Assembly (NCBI RefSeq): GCF_024505185.1
Contig: NZ_JANIBJ010000029.1
Coordinates: 1-58,815, forward strand
Length of the DNA stretch: 58,815 bases
Origin: Methylomonas subterranea
GTDB taxonomy: Bacteria > Pseudomonadota > Gammaproteobacteria > Methylococcales > Methylomonadaceae
Direction of reading: 5' to 3'
Shown here: positions 49,951 through 58,815 of the stretch, piece after piece
Layout: each line of letters opens with the position of its first letter
Position numbering within the stretch: position 1 is the first letter of the stretch
Position numbers and translations under genes: made by a program
The notes under the pieces: model-generated
What the model saw: the letters and a program-made list of their open reading frames with translations, nothing else
Told to the model about the DNA's origin: nothing
Databases searched by the model: none

Positions 49951-51256
49951 ACATGACATTCCCCGCCGCTGCGACGTGTTGGTCATCGGCGGCGGCCCGG
50001 CCGGTGCCAGCGTGGCCGCCTTGCTGGCCAGGCAAGGCATAGTCGTGGTGGTGCTGGAAAAGGCTTTGCACCCGCGCCCGCAAGTGGGAGAAAGCCTGAT
50101 TCCGCATGTCTGGAAATATGCCGAACTGACCGGCGCCGCGCCGCTGATCGAACAGCAGGGCTTTGTGGCCAAGGCCGGCGGCATTACGGTTTGGAACGAT
50201 AAAATCCACCGTATCGCCTTTGCCGACTTCGGCTTCGCGCGGCCCGCCCTGCACGTGGAGCGGGACATTTTCGACGAATTATTGTTAAAGCATGCCGCAA
50301 CGCAAGGCGCGCGGGTTTTTCAGCAAGTTAGCGCGCGGGACGTCCGCTTGGAGTTGGAGCAGCCGGAAGTGTGCTATCTGGACAGGCGCGGCGGTGCTAG
50401 CGCCGAAGGGACAATCCGCTGCCGCTTCGTGATCGATGCCAGCGGCTCGGCCGCCTTACTGGCCGGACAGTTTAAATCCAAGCGCCTGATCGATTCGCGC
50501 ATGCGTTTTTTGTCCCTGTGGGGACGCTTCAAAAACTCGCGATTTGTCGGCGCGGACGGTCGCGGCTACCCGGCCGGCGATGTCAAAAAAGTCCGGCCGG
50601 TCACCTTCGTCACCTCGTTTGAAGACGGCTGGATTTGGCATATCGCCATGCGCGAGGTCGCCAGCATTGGTTTGGTCATTAACACCGATAAGGCCCGCGC
50701 CATGGATAAAACCCGGCGCGAACACTATTTTCTGCGGACACTGGCGGCCGCGCCCTACATGAATCAGTTGCTGGCGGAGGCGGAATACTTGCCGGACTCG
50801 TTCAGCCAGAGGCCGGATTATTCCTATTACTCCAGCCGTTTGTGCGGCGAAAACTTTTACTGTATTGGCGACGCCGCCGCTTTTGTCGACCCCATTTACT
50901 CCCATGGCGTGCTGAACGCCTTCTATAACGCTTCCATCGTGGCCCTGGCTATCGCCGAATCCTTGCAAAACCCGGCCCAGCGGGCCCGTCATGCGCAACT
51001 GTGCGAAAACCGCATTCGGCAGTTTTACGGTTTTTCCCGCTCGCTGGCATTGGGCGAGTTCGGTGGCGACGGCGTGGATGAGGAACTGGTATGCCGTTTC
51101 ATGCGTCAGGTGCCGCGGGTGGAACTGGAGTTGATGCTGGCGGCGGCCTTTATGTCGGAACGCTCCGAAAATTTTCATAGGCTGGCCCGAAACGCCGGCC
51201 TCAATCTGCGGCCGACCCAAGCCAGGGCGCACGCTATGGAAAGCCTGCTGCTATAG
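49940..51256 (+). CDS. Flavin-dependent halogenase-like oxidoreductase (second)
   Basis: 438 residues. FAD motif VLVIGGGPAGASVAALLA, GESLIPHVWKY, Lys78 in FVAKAGGITVW, a partly kept WxWxIP motif (GWIWHIA: Trp-x-Trp-x-Ile-Ala) and FxxPxxSxG as FVDPIYSHG. Relative of flavin-dependent halogenases and monooxygenases; only about the same family level as the first enzyme of the operon. Last gene of the operon. No ATG in frame; TTG 49940 with AAGGTGG upstream, overlapping the lipoprotein stop. Could halogenate, hydroxylate or desaturate the pigment. Confidence 0.83.
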   Translation: MSTEHDIPRRCDVLVIGGGPAGASVAALLARQGIVVVVLEKALHPRPQVGESLIPHVWKYAELTGAAPLIEQQGFVAKAGGITVWNDKIHRIAFADFGFARPALHVERDIFDELLLKHAATQGARVFQQVSARDVRLELEQPEVCYLDRRGGASAEGTIRCRFVIDASGSAALLAGQFKSKRLIDSRMRFLSLWGRFKNSRFVGADGRGYPAGDVKKVRPVTFVTSFEDGWIWHIAMREVASIGLVINTDKARAMDKTRREHYFLRTLAAAPYMNQLLAEAEYLPDSFSQRPDYSYYSSRLCGENFYCIGDAAAFVDPIYSHGVLNAFYNASIVALAIAESLQNPAQRARHAQLCENRIRQFYGFSRSLALGEFGGDGVDEELVCRFMRQVPRVELELMLAAAFMSERSENFHRLARNAGLNLRPTQARAHAMESLLL

Positions 51257-51363
51257 TCGCCACGGCCCCGGGCCGGGCTATGTTTTCTCATCGAGTCGGA
51301 ATCACTGCTTGCCTGCCGCTTGGGGCTTCCTTAGAATGCGGTCTTCTTGTTCAGGAGATGCCG

Positions 51364-51885
51364 ATGAGCGAAGCTCGCGAGTTTTTGCCGTTAAATCTGG
51401 CGGTATTGACGGTTTCGGATACCCGTACCGAGGCCGACGATTTATCCGGAAACGCCTTGGTCAGTGGCTTGACCGCGGCCGGCCACCGTTTGCACGACAA
51501 AAAAATCGTATCCGACGATATTTATCAAATTCGGGCCATTGTCAGCCAATGGATAGCCGATCCGGCCGTGCAGGCCGTCATCAGTACCGGCGGTACCGGC
51601 GTTACCGGCCGCGACGGCACCCCGGAAGCCGTTACTCCGCTGCTGGATAAGGTATTGGACGGCTTCGGCGAGGTTTTTCGGATGATTTCCTACCAGGACA
51701 TCAAGAGTTCCACCATGCAATCGCGGGCGCTGGCCGGCGTCGCCAACGGCACTTATATCTTTTGCGTGCCGGGTTCCGCCGGCGCCTGCCGTACCGCCTG
51801 GGAAAACCTGATCAAGGATCAACTGGATTTCCGTACCCGCCCCTGTAATCTGGTGCAACTGATGCCCAGGCTGTTGGAGAAATAA
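51364..51885 (+). CDS. moaB: Molybdenum cofactor biosynthesis protein MoaB
   Basis: 173 residues. MoaB/MogA fold: LAVLTVSDTRTEADDLSGNAL at the start, AVISTGGTGVTGRDGTPEAV in the middle and FCVPGSAGACRTAW near the end. Adenylates molybdopterin before metal insertion. ATG 51364 is favoured by AGGAG at 51352-51356; the ATG at 51358 is too near. Followed directly by the DUF423 gene. Confidence 0.92.
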   Translation: MSEAREFLPLNLAVLTVSDTRTEADDLSGNALVSGLTAAGHRLHDKKIVSDDIYQIRAIVSQWIADPAVQAVISTGGTGVTGRDGTPEAVTPLLDKVLDGFGEVFRMISYQDIKSSTMQSRALAGVANGTYIFCVPGSAGACRTAWENLIKDQLDFRTRPCNLVQLMPRLLEK

Positions 51886-52265
51886 TGCGGGCGCGTTTCA
51901 TGTTATTGGCCGCTATCGCCGGTTTTTTGGGCGTGGCGATGGGCGCGTTCGGCGCGCACGGCTTAAAAAATGTCTTGTCGGAACATCAGCTGGACATCTA
52001 TAAAACCGCGGTAAACTACCAGATGTGGCATGCGCTGCTGTTGGGCTTGATCGCGTCCCTGCCGGCGCAAAGATGCCTGACTTGGGCCGGCTGGGCCCTG
52101 GTGGCGGGCATAGCCTTATTTTCCGGCAGTCTGTATTTACTGGCGATATTGAACATCGGCTGGCTGGGTATGATCACCCCGCTGGGCGGACTGGCTTTTT
52201 TACTGGCATGGGCATTGTTGGCCCACGTCGCGTTTCAACATCAGCGGAACTCAACTCATGGATAA
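51885..52265 (+). CDS. DUF423 (YgdD-like) membrane protein
   Basis: 126 residues, four membrane spans. Typical blocks: GFLGVAMGAFGAHGLKNVL, TAVNYQMWHALLLGLIA, ALVAGIALFSGSLYLLAI and ITPLGGLAFLLAWALL. Function of the family unknown. ATG overlaps the moaB stop. Confidence 0.93.
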   Translation: MRARFMLLAAIAGFLGVAMGAFGAHGLKNVLSEHQLDIYKTAVNYQMWHALLLGLIASLPAQRCLTWAGWALVAGIALFSGSLYLLAILNIGWLGMITPLGGLAFLLAWALLAHVAFQHQRNSTHG

Positions 52266-52794
52266 GCCACCCCTACGCTCGTCATCGGCCTCGGGCTCCT
52301 ATGCCAGCCGCAATCAGCGCGACCTTGACAGCAGCGAGGAAAAATTGCCGCCGATCGCGGAAGACGGCTTGATCACGGTGCTGCAATATGTGATTCATTT
52401 TGCCGTGAAAGTGCTGGCTGTTTTGATGACGCTGGTCATCCTGTGGGGCGTGGCCGATGTGGTTTACGTCATCTACCAGCGCCTGATGACGCCGCCCTTC
52501 ATGCTGATGACCGTCACCGACATTTTGGTGGTATTCGGTTCTTTCCTGTCGGTCTTGATTGCCGTGGAAATTTTCCTCAATATCACCGTCTATCTCAAAT
52601 ACGATGCCCTGCCCATCAAAATGGTGATAGCCACCGCATTGATGGCGGTGGCGCGACGAGTCATCATGCTGGACTTCAAGGAGCTCGATTCGCCCTTTAT
52701 CTTTGCCATGGCGGCGGTCATTATCGCGCTGGGCCTGACATACTGGCTGATTTCCTACAAACCCAAACCCGCCCCCCCTCAAAACGAGCGATAA
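52258..52794 (+). CDS. PsiE-family membrane protein
   Basis: 178 residues. Hydrophilic N-terminus (about 40 residues), then four spans: VIHFAVKVLAVLMTLVILWG, FMLMTVTDILVVFGSFLSVLI, IKMVIATALMAVARRVIMLD and FIFAMAAVIIALGLTYWLI. Matches the phosphate-starvation-inducible E family; role unknown. Overlaps the DUF423 end by 8 bp and is followed by pepN after 3 bp. Confidence 0.85.
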   Translation: MDKPPLRSSSASGSYASRNQRDLDSSEEKLPPIAEDGLITVLQYVIHFAVKVLAVLMTLVILWGVADVVYVIYQRLMTPPFMLMTVTDILVVFGSFLSVLIAVEIFLNITVYLKYDALPIKMVIATALMAVARRVIMLDFKELDSPFIFAMAAVIIALGLTYWLISYKPKPAPPQNER

Positions 52795-52797
52795 ATC

Positions 52798-55440
52798 ATG
52801 CGCGACGCCACGCCCCAAACCGTTTTTCTGAAAGATTACACCCCGCCGGAATACCTGATAGACAGTGTCGAATTGAGTTTCGACCTGGACGAGCAACGTA
52901 CCCTAGTGACGTCCCGGCTACACATGCGCCGCAATCCGCAAAGCGCCAATCAAGCCGTTACGCTGACGCTGGCGGGAGAAGAACTGGAGTTGGTGAGCAT
53001 CGCTATCGACGGTAAGCCGCTAGCGGCCGGGGATTTTGCGATAAGCCCGGAAAGCATGCTCATCCATCGGGTGCCTCAAGAACAAGGCTTTGTCCTCGAC
53101 ATACAAAACTATATCAACCCCAAGGCCAATACCGCCCTGGAAGGTTTGTACCTGTCTGGCAGCATGCTGTGTACCCAGTGCGAAGCCCAGGGTTTCAGAA
53201 AAATCACCTGGTTTCTGGACAGGCCGGATGTCATGAGCCGCTTTAAAACCACCCTGAGGGCCGATAAAACCGACTACCCGGTGCTGCTGTCGAACGGCAA
53301 CAAAATAGCCAGCGGCGAATTGGCGGACGGCCGCCACTGGGTCAGCTGGGAGGATCCCTTCGCCAAACCCTGCTACCTGTTTGCGTTGGTGGCGGGCCAA
53401 CTGGAATGCGTGGCCGACAGCTTCACCACCATGAGCGGGCGGCAAATCGCGCTGGAAATATTCGTCGAAGGGCATAATGTCGACAAGTGCTCCCACGCCA
53501 TGCAGTCGCTGAAGAATGCGATGCGCTGGGACGAGGAAACCTACGGACTGGAATACGATCTGGATCTTTACATGATCGTCGCCGTCGACCATTTCAACAT
53601 GGGGGCGATGGAAAACAAGGGCCTCAATGTTTTCAACACCAAATTCGTGCTGGCCCGCCCCGATACCGCCACCGACAGCGATTACGAACATATAGAAGGT
53701 GTGATAGGCCACGAATATTTCCACAACTGGTCGGGCAATCGCGTTACTTGCCGCGACTGGTTTCAGTTGAGCTTGAAGGAAGGTTTTACCGTTTTCCGCG
53801 ACCAACAATTCACCGGCGACCGCACTTCGGCGGCCGTCAAACGCATCGAAGACGTCAACGCCCTGAGAACCCGCCAGTTTGCCGAGGATGCCGGCCCCCT
53901 GGCGCATCCCATCCGCCCGGAAGCCTACATCGAAATCAACAACTTTTACACCCTGACCGTCTATGAAAAGGGCGCGGAAGTGGTGCGCATGCTGCACACC
54001 CTGCTGGGCGCGAAGGGTTTCAGAAAAGGCTGCGACCTGTATTTTGCCCGCCACGACGGCCAAGCCGTTACCTGCGAAGATTTCATCAACGCCATGGAAG
54101 CCGCCAATGGCGTTGAATTAACTCAGTTCCGCCGCTGGTATTCGCAAGCGGGTACGCCGGTCGTCGGCGTCGACCAACACTTCGACGCCAAGACCCAACA
54201 ATTGCGCTTGATCCTCCGACAAAGTTGCCCGGCCACGCCCAATCAGCCCGAGAAGGCTCCGTTGCACGTTCCGGTCAAATTGGGCCTTTTGGCGCCGGAC
54301 GGCTCGCCGGCCAGCATCGTTTTCGACGGCAAGACCGCTACGGAAATCACGCTGGATCTGACCGAATCGGAACAGACTTTCGTATTCGACAAACTGGCCG
54401 AAGCCCCGGTCGTGTCCTTGTTGCGCGGCTTCTCCGCGCCGGTTAATTTAGACATGCCCCGTAGCCTGGAGGAACTGGCCTTTTTGCTCCGGCACGACAG
54501 CGATACCTTCAACCGCTGGGAAGCCGGCCAGCAGTTGGCGGCAAAAGTGATTTTCGCTTTGATAGAGGATTTGCAGAACCAACGGCCCTTGCATCTGAAC
54601 GCGCTGATGGCAAAAGCCTTCCATGACCTGCTGGCCGAAGAGGGCGACGACCTGTCCTATCAGGCCTTGCTACTGACGCTGCCGGATGAAAGCTATCTGG
54701 CCGGACAGATGCGGGTGATAGACGTGGAAGCCATTCATCACGCCCGCGAATTCGTCAAAACCACCCTGGCTCATGATTTGCGGGACGACTTCGAGCGCGT
54801 TTATCGGATCCACCACCGCGACGAGTCCGGCAAGTTCGGCGCCGATGCCATCGGCCGCCGACGCTTGAAAAACGCTTGTCTGAGTTATTTAAACCAGCTG
54901 GAATCCGCTTCCAGCTACGCCCTGGCCAAAGCGCAATTCGAACAGGCCCGCAACATGACGGATCAAGTGGCGGCCTTGTCGGCCGTCGTCAACAGCCACC
55001 ATCCGGACAAGGCCGATTGTCTACAGAATTTTTACCAGCAATGGCAGCACGAGGCTTTGGTCATAGACAAATGGTTTGCCTTGCAAGCTTCCAGCCACAT
55101 GCCGAATACCTTCGCCACCGTGCAAGAGTTAATGCGACATCCGGCATTCGATATGCACACCCCCAACCGGGTGCGGGCTTTGATCGGCGCTTTCAGTCAG
55201 GCCAATCCGCTGCATTTCCACGCCATAAACGGCGAGGGTTATCGCTTTTTGGCCGACCAGGTTCTGGCGCTGAATACCCTGAATCCGCAAATCGCCTCCC
55301 GCATGGTCACGGGCTTGGCGCAGTGGCGCCGTTACGACGGCAAGCGGCAGGAATTGATGAAGCAGCAATTGCATCGCATCGTCGCCACCGAACCGCTTTC
55401 CAAGGATGTTTACGAAATTGCCAGCAAGAGTTTGGCGTAG
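52798..55440 (+). CDS. pepN: Aminopeptidase N (M1 family)
   Basis: 880 residues, full length for bacterial PepN. GAMENKGLNVFN exopeptidase motif (about 267-278), zinc site GHEYFHNWSGNRVTCRDWF (HEXXH near 304, with the downstream Glu in LKEGFTVFRD), and the C-terminal helical bowl with the DUF3458-type region. Cytoplasmic removal of N-terminal residues in peptide turnover. Confidence 0.97.
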   Translation: MRDATPQTVFLKDYTPPEYLIDSVELSFDLDEQRTLVTSRLHMRRNPQSANQAVTLTLAGEELELVSIAIDGKPLAAGDFAISPESMLIHRVPQEQGFVLDIQNYINPKANTALEGLYLSGSMLCTQCEAQGFRKITWFLDRPDVMSRFKTTLRADKTDYPVLLSNGNKIASGELADGRHWVSWEDPFAKPCYLFALVAGQLECVADSFTTMSGRQIALEIFVEGHNVDKCSHAMQSLKNAMRWDEETYGLEYDLDLYMIVAVDHFNMGAMENKGLNVFNTKFVLARPDTATDSDYEHIEGVIGHEYFHNWSGNRVTCRDWFQLSLKEGFTVFRDQQFTGDRTSAAVKRIEDVNALRTRQFAEDAGPLAHPIRPEAYIEINNFYTLTVYEKGAEVVRMLHTLLGAKGFRKGCDLYFARHDGQAVTCEDFINAMEAANGVELTQFRRWYSQAGTPVVGVDQHFDAKTQQLRLILRQSCPATPNQPEKAPLHVPVKLGLLAPDGSPASIVFDGKTATEITLDLTESEQTFVFDKLAEAPVVSLLRGFSAPVNLDMPRSLEELAFLLRHDSDTFNRWEAGQQLAAKVIFALIEDLQNQRPLHLNALMAKAFHDLLAEEGDDLSYQALLLTLPDESYLAGQMRVIDVEAIHHAREFVKTTLAHDLRDDFERVYRIHHRDESGKFGADAIGRRRLKNACLSYLNQLESASSYALAKAQFEQARNMTDQVAALSAVVNSHHPDKADCLQNFYQQWQHEALVIDKWFALQASSHMPNTFATVQELMRHPAFDMHTPNRVRALIGAFSQANPLHFHAINGEGYRFLADQVLALNTLNPQIASRMVTGLAQWRRYDGKRQELMKQQLHRIVATEPLSKDVYEIASKSLA

Positions 55441-55489
55441 TGGTCACAATCACGTAAACTAACGCCGAAATAACCCACTCGCAGCCAGC

Positions 55490-56083
55490 ATGAACCCACG
55501 TACCGCAGAGGTCGAACGCAACACACTCGAAACCCGGATCAAGATTGCCGTCAACCTGGATGGCAACGGCGCGGCCTCTTTTAACACCGGATTGCCTTTC
55601 CTGGACCACATGCTGGATCAAATCGCCCGGCATGGCTTGATCGATATGAATATCGTATCGGAAGGTGATCTGCATATCGATGCCCATCACAGCGTGGAAG
55701 ACATAGGCATAACCCTGGGTCAGGCCTTTGCCAAGGCACTGGGCGATAAAAAAGGCATTTACCGCTACGGCCATGCCTATTGCCCGCTGGACGAGTCTCT
55801 CTCGCGGGTGGTGGTGGATTTTTCCGGCCGGCCGGGGCTGTTTTATCAGGTCGAATTCAAGCGGGCCTTGATCGGCGGTTTCGACGTGGATCTGTTCAAG
55901 GAGTTCTTTCAGGGTTTCGTCAACCATGCTGGTGTCACCCTGCATATCGATAACCTGAAGGGCGGTAACGCGCATCATATCGCCGAAACCGTGTTCAAGG
56001 CCTTTGGCCGCGCCGTGCGCATGGCTATAGGCTCGGACCCGCGCATGGCCGGCATCATGCCTTCGACCAAAGGTAGTCTATAA
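55490..56083 (+). CDS. hisB: Imidazoleglycerol-phosphate dehydratase
   Basis: 197 residues; single-domain HisB without the phosphatase half found in E. coli. Mn-binding motifs [16 protein letters not shown] and [16 protein letters not shown], then ARIRMAIGSD-like [11 protein letters not shown] and the C-terminal PSTKG. Dehydrates imidazoleglycerol phosphate. First gene of the his segment here. Confidence 0.97.
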   Translation: MNPRTAEVERNTLETRIKIAVNLDGNGAASFNTGLPFLDHMLDQIARHGLIDMNIVSEGDLHIDAHHSVEDIGITLGQAFAKALGDKKGIYRYGHAYCPLDESLSRVVVDFSGRPGLFYQVEFKRALIGGFDVDLFKEFFQGFVNHAGVTLHIDNLKGGNAHHIAETVFKAFGRAVRMAIGSDPRMAGIMPSTKGSL

Positions 56084-56123
56084 TCCCCCTTTAGCTGTTT
56101 TTCCTTCTAATTTTCCAGTTTTT

Positions 56124-56765
56124 ATGTCATCAGTTGCCGTTATCGATTACGGAATGGGTAATCTGCACTCCATAGCCAAAGCGCTACAACATGCCGAGCC
56201 GGAGGTGCGGGTACTGATCAGCGCCGACGCCGCAACGATTCAAAATGCCGACCGGGTGGTTTTCCCCGGCGTGGGCGCCATCCGCGATTGCATGCAAGCT
56301 TTACACGCATTGAATTTGATGGAAGTCATCATGCGGGCGGCGCGGGAAAAGCCCTTCCTGGGCGTCTGTCTGGGCATGCAGGCATTGTTGACCGATAGCG
56401 AAGAAAACGGCGGCATCAATTGCCTCAATTTGTTTCCCGGCCACGTGCGCCGGTTTTCCGACGGCTTGTGCGACCAGCACGGCGGAGTATTAAAAGTTCC
56501 TCATATGGGCTGGAACCGGGTCAAACAAAAAAAACATCCGCTGTGGCATAACATTGCCCAGGACAGCCGGTTTTATTTCGTCCACAGTTACTTCGTTACG
56601 CCGGACAGGGAGGAAGACGGCATTGCCACCAGCGACTACCCGGAACCCTTCACCTGCGCCTTGGCCCGGGACAATATGTTTGCCGTGCAATTCCATCCGG
56701 AAAAGAGCCAGGCGGTGGGTTTGCAATTGTTACAAAACTTCTTGCGCTGGGATGGCGCTGCTTAA
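56124..56765 (+). CDS. hisH: Imidazoleglycerol-phosphate synthase glutaminase subunit
   Basis: 213 residues. Class I glutamine amidotransferase: VVFPGVGAIRDCM, nucleophile Cys in FLGVCLGMQALL, and the His-Glu pair in AVQFHPEKSQ. Supplies ammonia to HisF. Separated from hisA by about 75 bp. Confidence 0.97.
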   Translation: MSSVAVIDYGMGNLHSIAKALQHAEPEVRVLISADAATIQNADRVVFPGVGAIRDCMQALHALNLMEVIMRAAREKPFLGVCLGMQALLTDSEENGGINCLNLFPGHVRRFSDGLCDQHGGVLKVPHMGWNRVKQKKHPLWHNIAQDSRFYFVHSYFVTPDREEDGIATSDYPEPFTCALARDNMFAVQFHPEKSQAVGLQLLQNFLRWDGAA

Positions 56766-56840
56766 TGCCGCGTGCCGAAACGCACCGCGCGCCTGCTTAT
56801 TAACCTTTTGAGAAAATGATTTAACCGTTGAGATTTAACT

Positions 56841-57587
56841 ATGTTGCTGATACCTGCAATTGATTTGAAAGAGGGTAAATGCGTTCGCCTGCGCCAAGGC
56901 CGGATGGACGACAACACGGTATTTTCCGAAGATCCGGTCGCCGTGGCCGGCCGCTGGGTGGAAGCCGGCGCCCGCCGCCTGCACTTGGTCGATCTGGACG
57001 GCGCCTTTGCCGGCAAGCCGCGCAATGCCGAAGTTATTCATGCCATCGTACAGGCTTATCCCGAAGTGCCAGTGCAAATCGGCGGCGGCATTCGCGATGA
57101 AGACACCATCCAGGCCTATCTGGAAGCCGGCGTAGAATACGTGATCATAGGCACCAAAGCGGTCAGCGAACCCCACTTCGTGCGCGACGTCGCCATCGAA
57201 TTTCCCGGGCATATCATAGTCGGCCTGGACGCCAAGGACGGCAAGGTCGCCATCGACGGCTGGTCCAAACTGTCGCGCCACGACGTCATAGATTTGGCCA
57301 AGAAATTCGAGGCCCAGGGCGTCTCGGCGATTATTTACACCGACATTTCCCGCGACGGCATGATGCAGGGCGTCAATGTTGAAGCTACCGCCAAACTGGC
57401 CCGTGAAATCACCATCCCTGTCATCGCTTCCGGCGGCATCACCAATATCGACGATATTCGCGCGCTGGGCGAAGTGGCGCACGAAGGCATCATGGGCGCC
57501 ATTACCGGCCGCGCCATTTACGAAGGTACCCTGGATTTCGCCGAAGCGGAAAAACTCGCCGAATCCTATACCGACGTGGGCGCTTAA
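56841..57587 (+). CDS. hisA: ProFAR isomerase
   Basis: 248 residues, (beta/alpha)8 barrel. [20 protein letters not shown] with catalytic Asp8, [23 protein letters not shown] with the second Asp, and [13 protein letters not shown] phosphate site. Isomerises ProFAR to PRFAR. Confidence 0.97.
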   Translation: MLLIPAIDLKEGKCVRLRQGRMDDNTVFSEDPVAVAGRWVEAGARRLHLVDLDGAFAGKPRNAEVIHAIVQAYPEVPVQIGGGIRDEDTIQAYLEAGVEYVIIGTKAVSEPHFVRDVAIEFPGHIIVGLDAKDGKVAIDGWSKLSRHDVIDLAKKFEAQGVSAIIYTDISRDGMMQGVNVEATAKLAREITIPVIASGGITNIDDIRALGEVAHEGIMGAITGRAIYEGTLDFAEAEKLAESYTDVGA

Positions 57588-57620
57588 GTTTACCGGCCCA
57601 ATACATCATTTAGCGCACTC

Positions 57621-58394
57621 ATGAGTCTTGCCAAACGTATCATTCCCTGCCTGGACGTCGATAACGGCCGCGTCGTCAAGGGCGTGCAATTCGTCGACAT
57701 CCGCGATGCCGGCGATCCGGTGGAAATCGCCCGCCGCTATGATAGTGAAGGCGCCGATGAAATCACCTTTTTGGACATCACCGCCACTCACGACAACCGC
57801 GACACCATTGTGCATGTGGTGGAACAAGTCGCCAGCGAAGTCTTCATTCCGCTGACGGTCGGCGGCGGCATCCGCGCCTTGGACGATATTCGCCGCATGC
57901 TGAACGCCGGCGCGGACAAAGTCGGCATCAACAGCGCGGCGGTATTTCGCCCCGAATTCGTCCAAGAAGCCGCCGACAAATTCGGTTCGCAATGCATAGT
58001 CGTGGCCATAGACGCCAAAAAAGTCAGCCGGGAAGACGAAGAGAACCGTTGGGAAATATTTACCCACGGCGGCCGTAAACCAACCGGCATCAACGCAGTG
58101 GAATGGGCAGTTAAAATGCAGAGCTACGGCGCCGGAGAAATTCTGCTAACCAGCATGGACAGGGACGGCACCAAATCCGGTTTCGATCTGCCGCTGACCC
58201 GTGCCATTAGCGAAGCGGTCGGCATTCCGGTGATTGCCTCCGGCGGCGTCGGCGACCTGGACCATCTGGCCGACGGCATCCTGGAAGGCAAGGCCGATGC
58301 GGTACTGGCCGCCAGCATTTTCCATTTCGGCGAATACACTATCGAACAAGCCAAGCGCCACATGCGCACCCGCGGCATAGAGGTGCGCCTTTGA
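57621..58394 (+). CDS. hisF: Imidazoleglycerol-phosphate synthase cyclase subunit
   Basis: 257 residues, barrel. [18 protein letters not shown] with catalytic Asp11, [23 protein letters not shown] with the second catalytic Asp, and [13 protein letters not shown]. Forms the HisH-HisF complex. Its stop overlaps the hisI start. Confidence 0.97.
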   Translation: MSLAKRIIPCLDVDNGRVVKGVQFVDIRDAGDPVEIARRYDSEGADEITFLDITATHDNRDTIVHVVEQVASEVFIPLTVGGGIRALDDIRRMLNAGADKVGINSAAVFRPEFVQEAADKFGSQCIVVAIDAKKVSREDEENRWEIFTHGGRKPTGINAVEWAVKMQSYGAGEILLTSMDRDGTKSGFDLPLTRAISEAVGIPVIASGGVGDLDHLADGILEGKADAVLAASIFHFGEYTIEQAKRHMRTRGIEVRL

Positions 58395-58777
58395 ACCCCA
58401 GCTGGCTGAACGAAATTCAATGGACCGAAGACGGCCTGGTGCCGGTCATCGCCCAACAGTACGACACGGGCCGGATACTGATGTTCGCCTGGATGAACCG
58501 CGAATCCCTTGCGCTAACGGTCGACGAAGGTTACGCCGTTTACTGGTCACGTTCCCGAAATCGCCTGTGGCGCAAGGGCGAGGAATCCGGCCACAGGCAA
58601 AAAGTCGTCGATATACAACTCGATTGCGATGCTGACGTCATATTGATTAAAATAGCCCAGGAAGGCGGCATCGCCTGCCACACCGGACGCGAAAGCTGCT
58701 TTTACCGCAGCCTGAAAGACGGCGAATGGCAAACTGTCGACCCGGTACTGAAAGACCCAAAAACCATCTACAAATAG
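58391..58777 (+). CDS. hisI: Phosphoribosyl-AMP cyclohydrolase
   Basis: 128 residues, cyclohydrolase only (no fused HisE pyrophosphohydrolase). [37 protein letters not shown], the Zn/Mg site [14 protein letters not shown] and [17 protein letters not shown] start at 58391, coupled to hisF (TTGA). Confidence 0.95.
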   Translation: MNPSWLNEIQWTEDGLVPVIAQQYDTGRILMFAWMNRESLALTVDEGYAVYWSRSRNRLWRKGEESGHRQKVVDIQLDCDADVILIKIAQEGGIACHTGRESCFYRSLKDGEWQTVDPVLKDPKTIYK

Positions 58778-58787
58778 CCCATCACAC

Positions 58788-58815
58788 GCCGGCATAGCTC
58801 AGCAGGTAGAGCAGC
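58788..58815 (+). tRNA. Partial tRNA gene (5' end, probably tRNA-Thr)
   Basis: GCCGGCATAGCTCAGCAGGT and the following AGAGCAGC give the acceptor 5' strand and the D-stem/loop of a tRNA. The window ends before the anticodon, so identity is a guess from similarity to threonine tRNAs. Confidence 0.75.

Overview
The window looks like chromosomal DNA of a gammaproteobacterium, most probably a methanotroph of the Methylococcales (Methylomonas-like). This rests on the overall character of the proteins, two surface proteins with VPLPA-type C-terminal sorting tails, a bufferin-type operon and a his-operon segment in gammaproteobacterial order. No methane or methanol oxidation gene is present, so the placement is an inference.

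Layout. (1) 89-5137, minus strand: a bufferin (copper-binding RiPP-like) operon bufA-bufB-bufC-bufD plus a DUF3047 gene. Its DoxX gene (bufD) is split by a 1.84 kb insertion sequence with a 6-bp target duplication. (2) 5369-8385: an HD-GYP phosphodiesterase, a small lipoprotein, a VPLPA-CTERM protein and a LuxR-type regulator, with an 18-bp lux-box-like palindrome between the last two. (3) 8505-11473, minus: a phosphate permease / ArsM-like methyltransferase / ECF sigma factor / small zinc-finger operon. Upstream of this operon, of bufA and of the HD-GYP gene lies the same bipartite motif, TGTAAGG-N15/16-CGAC, so these units probably form one ECF regulon. (4) 11797-15940: a LysR regulator divergent from CMD (AhpD-like), PNPOx-reductase fusion, GST and NTF2-like genes. 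(5) 16300-23733: a GH13 enzyme, a second VPLPA-CTERM protein, a tiny cytochrome c, hemF, and a Fic-like/zeta-toxin-like fusion.

(6) 23991-36554 is the most unusual region. An ETF/ETF-QO set (plus strand) converges on a minus-strand operon encoding an MBOAT-SGNH fusion, a carrier protein, a two-subunit Rieske oxygenase, a cobalamin-type radical SAM protein, an amino-acid adenylation enzyme and an acyl-CoA-dehydrogenase-like flavoprotein. Adenylation enzyme + carrier + MBOAT is the DltA/C/B logic, while adenylation enzyme + carrier + flavoprotein is the prolyl-carrier oxidation logic (PltF/L/E, AnaC/D/B). The simplest reading is a pathway that loads an amino acid, oxidises it on the carrier, tailors it, and transfers it across the membrane onto a cell-surface or lipid acceptor. 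I know of no described system with this exact set.

(7) 36555-38401 is a decayed spacer with a transposase remnant. (8) 38402-51256, plus strand: one tightly coupled operon for a variant aryl polyene-type pathway (two ketosynthases, chain-length factor, ketoreductase, two hotdog dehydratases, two ACPs, two LPLAT acyltransferases, glycosyltransferase, thioesterase). It is bracketed by two flavin-dependent halogenase-like enzymes and carries a TauE/SafE permease; the usual MMPL exporter, CoA ligase and ammonia-lyase are absent from the operon. (9) 51364-58815: housekeeping genes moaB, DUF423, psiE-like, pepN, hisB-H-A-F-I, and the 5' end of a tRNA gene.
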